This document shows, in pieces, positions 36,554-42,165 of a stretch of 42,165 bases of DNA (position 1 is its first letter; each line of letters begins with the position of its first letter). A program made the position numbers and the translations under genes. Below the pieces are notes generated by a model. That model ran no database searches, was not told where the DNA came from, and saw nothing but the letters and a program-made list of their open reading frames with translations. Source of the DNA: Paenibacillus dendritiformis (GTDB lineage: Bacteria; Bacillota; Bacilli; Paenibacillales; Paenibacillaceae); assembly GCF_015845845.1 (NCBI RefSeq), contig NZ_LDIG01000171.1, positions 101,130 through 143,294 on the forward strand, written 5' to 3'.

Positions 36554-38065
36554 CTACAGCAGCGGCGAGAACAAGCGGGCCGCCGACTCAAGGAAACGGG
36601 TAATGACTTTTTTGTTGGCAAATTGTTCATCGGATATTTGCACGGCCGACTCCAAATCCTGCTGGAACTCCCGGATTAGCTGTTCCACGCTCTCCGTCCG
36701 AATCAGCAGCGCATTCACCTCGAAGTTAAGGTGGAAGCTGCGCATATCCATGTTCGCGGTGCCGATCGTCGCCACTTCGCCGTCCACGATGATGAGCTTC
36801 GAATGGAGAAAGCCTTTTTCATATTCATAGATTTGCACGCCGGCCTCCAGCAGACCCAGAAAATAGGAATGGGAAGCCAGAAACGGCAGCCATTTATCAG
36901 GCTTGCCCGGGAACAGCAGCTTCACCTCGATGCCGCTCAAGGCCGCTACCCGCAGCGCGGTAAAAATGTCCTCGTCCGGAATGAAATACGGCGTCGCGAT
37001 CCAGATCGAGCGTCGGGCCGAGGTCAGCATGGCGAAAAACAGATTTTTCATCGTCTTGAATTCCTGATGGGGACCGCTCGCGATCATCTGCACCGCGCCC
37101 GCGGTCGCCTCAACCGGTTCAGGCTGGAGATATTCCGCTCCATAGAGCGTCTCTCCGCTCGTATGGGCCCAGTCTTGCAGGAAAATGATCTGCAGCGTCT
37201 GCACCGCCTCCCCGCGCACGATCATATGCGTATCCCGCCAGAAGCCGTACGTCTTGCTGCGGCTCAAATATTCATCCCCGACATTGAGGCCGCCGATAAA
37301 CGCGACATTGCCGTCGATGACCACGATTTTGCGGTGATTCCGATAGTTGACCCGATTGGAGAAGATCGGGAATTTCACATTGCCGAACACAGCCACCCGC
37401 ACCCCGGCATTTCGGAGCTCCTGCAGGAAGGCTTTGGAGAGGTGCATGCTGCCGACCGCATCGATCATGAACCTGACCTCGACGCCGGCCCGGGCCTTGT
37501 CCATCAAAATCTGGGCAATGCGGCTTCCGATGTCGTCATCGCGGTAAATGTAATATTCCATATGAATATGATGCTTGGCCTGATTCAGCTCCGCAAGCAG
37601 CGCGCCGAACGTTTCTTCGCCGTTGTTCAGGATGCGCGTATCCGACGCAAACGTAATCGGGCTCTTGCTGATGCGGCTGGTCAGGCGGAGCAAATGGCGC
37701 TGATCCGGCGTCATGGCTGCGAGCGCCTGCTCCCGGAGCTGCTTCGGCTCATTCTCTACGAAGGTATAGGTATGTTTGTCCTGCTGCGCCTTCCGGGTAT
37801 ACCGGCGGCGCTTGCGGTAATTTTGGCCGAACACGAGATAAAAGATGAAGCCGACGACAGGCACCATCGCCAGCACCAATAACCAGGCGACCGTGCTGGA
37901 AGGATTCCGGTTCTCCATAAAAATGATGATCGCCAGCGTAACGACCGCGAGCGTCGTCATAATGCTCAGCGCCGTCGTGATACTATGGCCAATCGTGCCA
38001 TTTACGTAATAACCGAAAGCGAGTAACAGGATAAGAAATAATCCGACTTGCAGCGCTCTTCTCAT
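36554..38065 (-). CDS. cls: Cardiolipin synthase
   Basis: This membrane enzyme joins two phosphatidylglycerol molecules into cardiolipin. The chosen ATG 38065 gives 503 residues, the usual length, starting right before the first helix (MRRALQVGLFLILLLAFGYY). An ATG at 38143 with a weak AGGAA site would add 26 charged residues and cannot be excluded. Two N-terminal helices (about 5-22 and 34-52) and a third (about 60-80) precede the phospholipase-D fold. The two HKD motifs are HRKIVVIDGNVAFIGGLN and HSKLIIVDGEVATIGTANMD. The 36352-36553 spacer after it has a GGAGCC/GGCTCC hairpin but no T tract. Confidence 0.95.
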   Translation of the reverse strand: MRRALQVGLFLILLLAFGYYVNGTIGHSITTALSIMTTLAVVTLAIIIFMENRNPSSTVAWLLVLAMVPVVGFIFYLVFGQNYRKRRRYTRKAQQDKHTYTFVENEPKQLREQALAAMTPDQRHLLRLTSRISKSPITFASDTRILNNGEETFGALLAELNQAKHHIHMEYYIYRDDDIGSRIAQILMDKARAGVEVRFMIDAVGSMHLSKAFLQELRNAGVRVAVFGNVKFPIFSNRVNYRNHRKIVVIDGNVAFIGGLNVGDEYLSRSKTYGFWRDTHMIVRGEAVQTLQIIFLQDWAHTSGETLYGAEYLQPEPVEATAGAVQMIASGPHQEFKTMKNLFFAMLTSARRSIWIATPYFIPDEDIFTALRVAALSGIEVKLLFPGKPDKWLPFLASHSYFLGLLEAGVQIYEYEKGFLHSKLIIVDGEVATIGTANMDMRSFHLNFEVNALLIRTESVEQLIREFQQDLESAVQISDEQFANKKVITRFLESAARLFSPLL

Positions 38066-38213
38066 GACGAGGCCCCCATTCACGCCATAACGGCGCTTCT
38101 CTTTCCGTGTATTTTGTAACGTAAGGTACGGCATAGCCGCCATTTCTTCTTTTTCCTATTATATTCGACAAGCGCTTCCTTGAATACGGGGGTGGCGTCC
38201 CCGAAAATCATAT

Positions 38214-38242
38214 AAAAAAAGACCCTTCCGCAGAAAGGTCTT
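38214..38242 (-). terminator. Intrinsic terminator after the TorD-like gene
   Basis: AAGACCCTTC (38219-38228) pairs with GAAAGGTCTT (38233-38242) with one mismatch. On the minus strand a TTTTTTT run overlaps the foot of the stem. Confidence 0.8.
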
Positions 38243-38309
38243 GTGTATCCGAATCGATTCCTTGACCGATGCTCTGTTATCTGTAGCGGTACACCCTGCG
38301 CGCCGCCGC

Positions 38310-38984
38310 TTACGCCGCCTGCCCGGCCCGCTCCGCCTCGCTGGCCATGAATTCCACCAGCAGCCGCCCGATCGCGCGGTAGAGCGGATGATCCGCATGC
38401 CGCGCCAAGTCTTCGCCGAAGCGCGGAGCCCAGCGCGTCAAATGGTCCAGCACGAAGCGCCGCTGTCCGTCCATATAACGGCGGTAACGCTCTTCGGTCA
38501 TGACATTGCCGAGCATTTTGCCAATCAGGACGGCCATGAATTCCAGCTCGATGGCGATATGATCGTCCGGCTCGCCATTCATCTTCTTGAAGTAGAGGCT
38601 GAATTCGGCGTAATTCTGCCGCACAATCTGAGCGTAGCTCTTCGGCAGCTTCTGTTCGTTGGCCCGGTACATCGTCTCGCAAGGCGTGACAGGAAGCTGT
38701 CCCGAGCTTCCGAATAAGCGGTAATATTCATCGCGCAAGGAAGAGAATACGGCGTACAATTCGCTTACCGACAAATTATCCAACAACGCGCACAGGTCGC
38801 GGGCAGCCTCGGAATGGCGGCATAACCGCTTCATTCCTTCATGATTGCGCCATGACATCAAGACATCGAGCGTTGGCATGTGACCCAGGAAGTCGGCCAG
38901 CAATTGATATGCCGCCATCCGCGTCTCCAGCCGTTCAACGGTCTCTTCATTCCACTGTGCCGGTCGATCTGCCGCTAACAACAT
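38310..38984 (-). CDS. TorD/NarJ-type molybdoenzyme chaperone
   Basis: This 224-residue, all-helical cytoplasmic protein resembles the chaperones that hold Tat-exported molybdoenzymes until cofactor is inserted. The core signature is present: EYYRLFGSSGQLPVTPCETMY (near 86-106), then DDHIAIELEFMAVLIGK (about 139-155). The ATG follows GGAGGGG by seven bases. No molybdopterin oxidoreductase, Tat gene or cofactor gene lies in the window, so its client is unknown. The surrounding genes (cls before, AraC after) give no functional hint. Confidence 0.8.
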   Translation of the reverse strand: MLLAADRPAQWNEETVERLETRMAAYQLLADFLGHMPTLDVLMSWRNHEGMKRLCRHSEAARDLCALLDNLSVSELYAVFSSLRDEYYRLFGSSGQLPVTPCETMYRANEQKLPKSYAQIVRQNYAEFSLYFKKMNGEPDDHIAIELEFMAVLIGKMLGNVMTEERYRRYMDGQRRFVLDHLTRWAPRFGEDLARHADHPLYRAIGRLLVEFMASEAERAGQAA

Positions 38985-39083
38985 TGTCCGTCCCCTCCAT
39001 ATGATGATGACTTCCCTTGCTCAACCATATTGTCCCATATCCGGATTTGGAAAGCTGTGACAAAACACAAACATTCCCGCGCT

Positions 39084-39113
39084 TGAAAGCGCTGTATGTG
39101 AATCTTATGTGAA
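39084..39113. promoter_or_regulatory. cre-like site and PhoP-like direct repeat upstream of the TorD-like gene
   Basis: TGAAAGCGCTGTAT (39084-39097) matches the cre core but not the last two bases. Overlapping it, TATGTGAA occurs at 39095-39102 and 39106-39113. On the minus strand this is TTCACA-N5-TTCACA, an 11-base period as in PhoP boxes. The 38985-39309 spacer between the divergent TorD-like and AraC genes holds no gene. A TACAAT at 39270-39275 may serve the AraC gene. Confidence 0.4.
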
Positions 39114-39309
39114 CAGCGGGAAACTCCATGATTTTGCGTCACCGATCGGACAAACTTCCGTTCGATCACACGGCTATTTATTTTACCAGATTCAGGTGAT
39201 GGCGCATACATGTAAATAATGGAACATGCCCGCTCGGATGAAGGGCGGGTTCGCACCGTGTACAATAGGATACAGCAAGCCATGAACGAAAAATCGAGGA
39301 GTGTCGATG

Positions 39310-40233
39310 ATGTCCCTGTTATCCGCCTTCAAAAAAGCGAACGCGCTGCTGAACGTTCACGCGACTTCCCTGCATGCCGGACCGGCCGGGTTCCGCGTGC
39401 ATTACTGGGGCTTCATGCCGAAGCACTATAACAATTCGGTGCACCGCCATTCCTTTTTTGAGATGTGCTATGTGCTGGATGGAGAAGGGGAATACACCGA
39501 TGACGGGCAGGATTACCTGCTTCGCGCCGGCAGCGCCATCTGCTCGCGGCCGGGCGTCTGGCATCAGATCCGCAGCACGGCGGGCATGGCGCTGCTGTTC
39601 GTCGCCTTCGACATCGAGGAGGGAGCGACGCATGACGATTATGTCCAGGCCTTCCGCCGTCTGGCCGAGGATGCCGTTCCCTGCCTCGAGGAGGCATCCT
39701 CCACGCCCGCAGCCAAGCTGTGGGAGGCGCTCCTCGCGCTGTCCGAGGGCGGGCATCTCCGTTATCCTCCGGAGCTGCTGCGGAGCACCGCTCATGCGCT
39801 CCTGTCCTCGCTGCTGCCGCTGTTCATGCCCGATGCCGCCGGCCTGCCCGCCGTCCCGGCGCTGGAGGAAGAATCCCCGCGGCCGGGCAACGAGCTGTTC
39901 CGGCGCGCCCGGCTCTATCTCGAAGACAATCTGAATGCGCCGCTGACCCTGGATATCGTCGCCCAGCATCTGCATATTTCCTCCCGCCATCTGTCGCGGC
40001 TGTTCATGCAGGAGTGCGGGCAGACCTTCGTCCACTATGTGCAGGAGCGGCGCATCCAGTTGGCCAAGGGCCTGCTGCTCTCTTCCGATACCGCCATTAA
40101 GGACATCGCCGAGCGGTGCGGCTTCGAGTCCGTCCATTACTTCACGCGCGTCTTCACCCGCAAGCTGGGAGTCTCCCCGGCGCGCTTCCGCCGTTCCGGC
40201 TTCGCAGAAGGTCGTTCCGGGCCGATGCGTTAG
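39310..40233 (+). CDS. AraC-family transcriptional regulator with cupin sensor domain
   Basis: The ATG at 39310 lies eight bases after AGGAG, which gives 307 residues; the ATG one codon earlier is also possible. The N-terminal half is an AraC-type cupin with HRHSFFEMCYVLDGEGEY and LRAGSAICSRPGVWHQI, which usually binds a small sugar-like ligand. The C-terminal 100 residues are the double helix-turn-helix. The first is LTLDIVAQHLHISSRHLSRL, and the second covers DIAERCGFESVHYFTRVFTR and ends at GVSPARFR. It lies immediately upstream of, and in line with, the isomerase-like gene, and a matching operator lies between them, so it very likely activates that gene. Confidence 0.95.
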   Translation: MSLLSAFKKANALLNVHATSLHAGPAGFRVHYWGFMPKHYNNSVHRHSFFEMCYVLDGEGEYTDDGQDYLLRAGSAICSRPGVWHQIRSTAGMALLFVAFDIEEGATHDDYVQAFRRLAEDAVPCLEEASSTPAAKLWEALLALSEGGHLRYPPELLRSTAHALLSSLLPLFMPDAAGLPAVPALEEESPRPGNELFRRARLYLEDNLNAPLTLDIVAQHLHISSRHLSRLFMQECGQTFVHYVQERRIQLAKGLLLSSDTAIKDIAERCGFESVHYFTRVFTRKLGVSPARFRRSGFAEGRSGPMR

Positions 40234-40247
40234 GGCGATGTCCGTTC

Positions 40248-40303
40248 TGTACAAAAACAAAGCTGCATTGTGCAAATACAGCCCTCCTGACTTTGTCTAC
40301 AAT
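40248..40303 (+). promoter_or_regulatory. Promoter with AraC-type double half-site operator
   Basis: TGTACAAAAACA (40248-40259) and TGTGCAAATACA (40269-40280) are direct repeats with a 21-base period, matching at 10 of 12 positions. A -10 TACAAT (40298-40303) stands 17 bases after the end of the second copy, which therefore covers the -35 position. The -35 itself (AATACA) is poor. A half-site that overlaps the -35 is the usual layout for AraC-type activation. Confidence 0.65.
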
Positions 40304-40358
40304 GGGCTTGAACCGGGCAGACCTGTTCTGCCCGAGAGTTCACGGCTCACATTGTAGA
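40296..40358. repeat. Nested inverted repeat spanning promoter and leader
   Basis: TCTACAATG (40296-40304) is a perfect inverted repeat of CATTGTAGA (40350-40358). Between them TGAAC pairs with GTTCA, and GGGCAG (40315-40320) pairs with CTGCCC (40328-40333). The outer left arm contains the -10. Only the inner stems would be in the mRNA, at its 5' end. No T tract follows. Confidence 0.6.
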
Positions 40359-40376
40359 GGGAACGGAGGGCTTTTT

Positions 40377-42165
40377 ATGTTCGACAAGCTACCACGCAAC
40401 CGGATTCACGCCGATGTTCCCGGCGAGGGGCACCGCCCGCTGGACTGGGTGCCGTCCGGGCTGGAGACGGGAATGGACCGGATCGCGGACGCGGTCCTGG
40501 CCGCATGCCATGCCGGAAGGGAGGAGATTCTGTACATTGCGCTTGATGCGACGCATGGCGCGAATGTGCAAGCTGTCGCCTCCCGGCTGGCAGACCGGCT
40601 GGAACAGGAGCGGATTCGGGTTCTTGTCTATTCCACCGAAGATTATTTGTACGGCGGCAGCGAGCTGCGCCGCCGCTTCGACCGCTATATTACCGACAAC
40701 CGCGCCTTTGGTTATATGGCCAGCGATGTGTCGTTCACGGACTATTTCCGCCCGGACGCGGCCGCATGCTGGGCAGCCGAGGCGCAGCAGGATGCCGCCA
40801 TGAACCCGGAGGCCAAGCAGGTGGTGCTGTTATGCGGCCCCGGCGCGCTGTGGCTCGGCGGCGATCGAATCGGGCTGTCGTTCTATTGCGACGTGTCCCG
40901 GGAATATCAGCAGCGGGAGCACCGCCAATCGCTGCGCAATCTCGGCTTCTCCTGGAACCGGGATCATACGGAGAAGTATAAAATTTGCCTGTTCCTCGAA
41001 TGGCCGGCCTGGGAGACGTACCGGAAGAAGCATCTCGGCCGCTTCGATTATTATGTCGATCTGAACCGGCCCGCGAAGCCGGTCATCACGACGACGGCAG
41101 CCCTGCGGCGTATGCTGGCGGAAGCGGCGGGGCAGCCGTTCCGCGTCAAGCCGTTCTTCGCGCCGGGCGTATGGGGCGGCCAGTATTTGAAGGAGCTGTG
41201 CGAACTGCCCCCGGAATGGGTCAACTGCGCCTGGAGCTTCGAGCCGATCGCCCCCGAGAACACGCTCCTGCTGGAATACCGGGGCGAGACGATCGAGGTG
41301 CCGTTCACGCTGCTGCTCGGGTATGAGCATCAGGCCGTCATGGGCGATCGCATCGTCGGGCTGTTCGGCGACTATTTCCCGGTCCGGTTCGACTATCTGG
41401 ATACGATCGGCGGCAGTCATCTGTCCTGCCAGGTTCATCCGAAGCAGGCGTATATCGAGGACGTGTTCAACGAGCGGATGACGCAGCAGGAATCATACTA
41501 CATTATGGAGCGCCTGAACGATGCCAAAGTCTACCTGGGCTTGACCGACGTCACCACGCCGGAGCGCTTCCTCGACGCGGTGCGTGAGGCGCAGGACACG
41601 GGCGTGCCGCTGCCTTTCGCATCGTACGTCAAGGAATACGATTCGGCGAAGGGCGCGCTGTATCTCATCCCGCCGGGAACGGTCCACTGCTCGGGGAAAG
41701 ACAATCTCGTGCTCGAGATCTCCTCGACGACCTGGTGGTTCACCTTCAAAATCTATGATTATTTGCGCCGGGATCTCGACGGGAAGCCCCGTCCGATCAA
41801 CCTCGATCATGCCGCGCGGAACATCGACGGCGGCTTGACGGAAGAGGAGGTTCGGCAGCGGCTCATCCCGGCGCCGCAGCTCCTCGGGCGCCAAGGCGGG
41901 AATGAGGAGTATCTGCTCGGCGAGCATGAGGAGGTGCTGTTCAGCGTGAAGCGCATTCATCTGATCGACCGCTGGGAGGACGACACGAACGGCGAATTCG
42001 TGATGTATAACCTGGTCGAGGGCGAAGGGGTGCGCCTTGTACCGCTGGCTGCCCCTGCGAAGGCGGTGGAATTCGGCTACGCCGAGAGCTATATCGTGCC
42101 GGCCAGCGTCGGCGCGTACCGGCTGGAGAATGCCGGGAGCGCGCCGTGCAAGCTCGTGAAGGCGG
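40377..42165 (+). CDS. Kinase-like domain fused to class I mannose-6-phosphate isomerase-like domain (partial)
   Basis: The gene starts at ATG 40377, seven bases after GGAGG, and is open at the window edge after 596 codons. Residues 1 to about 230 look like a uridine-kinase-type P-loop fold: strand ILYIALDATHGANVQAVASR, then VYSTEDYLYGG, then VVLLCGPGALW, and LSFYCDVSREYQQREHR. The Gly-Lys-Ser/Thr loop is missing. From about 250 on it follows class I phosphomannose isomerases: KPFFAPGVWGGQYL, then QVHP with Gln352 and His354, QESYYIM with Glu372, and PPGTVH with His437. These are the four zinc ligands. The usual catalytic Arg in TYRVYD is Lys458 (FKIYD). It is probably a cytoplasmic sugar-phosphate enzyme or sensor. 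Confidence 0.78.
   Translation, partial: MFDKLPRNRIHADVPGEGHRPLDWVPSGLETGMDRIADAVLAACHAGREEILYIALDATHGANVQAVASRLADRLEQERIRVLVYSTEDYLYGGSELRRRFDRYITDNRAFGYMASDVSFTDYFRPDAAACWAAEAQQDAAMNPEAKQVVLLCGPGALWLGGDRIGLSFYCDVSREYQQREHRQSLRNLGFSWNRDHTEKYKICLFLEWPAWETYRKKHLGRFDYYVDLNRPAKPVITTTAALRRMLAEAAGQPFRVKPFFAPGVWGGQYLKELCELPPEWVNCAWSFEPIAPENTLLLEYRGETIEVPFTLLLGYEHQAVMGDRIVGLFGDYFPVRFDYLDTIGGSHLSCQVHPKQAYIEDVFNERMTQQESYYIMERLNDAKVYLGLTDVTTPERFLDAVREAQDTGVPLPFASYVKEYDSAKGALYLIPPGTVHCSGKDNLVLEISSTTWWFTFKIYDYLRRDLDGKPRPINLDHAARNIDGGLTEEEVRQRLIPAPQLLGRQGGNEEYLLGEHEEVLFSVKRIHLIDRWEDDTNGEFVMYNLVEGEGVRLVPLAAPAKAVEFGYAESYIVPASVGAYRLENAGSAPCKLVKA

Noticed and set aside
39319-40275. Minus-strand frame of 318 codons opposite the AraC gene
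   Set aside because: It is antisense to a clear AraC regulator and has no family likeness or ribosome site.

Overview
The window looks like about 42 kb of chromosome from a spore-forming, GC-rich Firmicute of the Paenibacillus type. The evidence is the gene order prfA-prmC-spoIIR-ywlC-mntP-ywlE-rpiB-ywlG-glyA-upp-mnaA-atp, which parallels Bacillus subtilis. A nuo complex I operon follows the atp operon. Strong AGGAGG ribosome sites and a GC content in the mid-to-high fifties also fit. The species cannot be fixed from the sequence alone. Nearly every gene lies on the minus strand. Only a 47-residue protein, an AraC-type regulator and the open-ended last gene lie on the plus strand.

Region 1 (1-9225) is the energy block. 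It holds nuoA, nuoB and the start of a nuoC-like gene with an unusual low-complexity head, then the complete F1Fo ATP synthase operon atpZ-I-B-E-F-H-A-G-D-C with a clear promoter at one end and an intrinsic terminator at the other. Region 2 (9353-21871) is the conserved housekeeping block: cell-wall precursor epimerase, uracil salvage, one-carbon metabolism, ribose phosphate isomerase, protein arginine phosphatase, manganese efflux, tRNA t6A synthesis, the sporulation signal SpoIIR, release factor 1 with its methylase, and the ribosome-associated ATPase YchF. A recognisable ZTP (pfl) riboswitch with its own promoter and terminator controls entry into rpiB-ywlG-glyA.

Region 3 (21872-33690) is more variable. 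It has an unrecognised 47-residue protein, a HEAT-like helical protein, a secreted protein built of three homologous repeats, an NSS sodium symporter, a three-gene ECF vitamin-type importer with an UPF0397 S component, type 2 IPP isomerase, and the two-subunit iron-sulfur serine dehydratase with an upstream cre-like site. Two families of intergenic repeats are present: a 46-bp tandem array at 11600-11784 and four spaced hairpins at 26791-26988.

Region 4 (33950-42165) holds an MFS transporter, a Fur-box-preceded siderophore ABC ATPase with a cysteine-rich tail, cardiolipin synthase, and a TorD-type chaperone with no partner enzyme in view. It ends with an AraC regulator followed by a two-half-site operator and a large protein that joins a P-loop-less kinase-like domain to a class I phosphomannose isomerase-like domain. 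That last regulator-target pair is the most original item in the window. No CRISPR array, rRNA, tRNA, insertion sequence or phage gene was recognised. No domain search could be run, so family calls rest on motifs and recalled family features.
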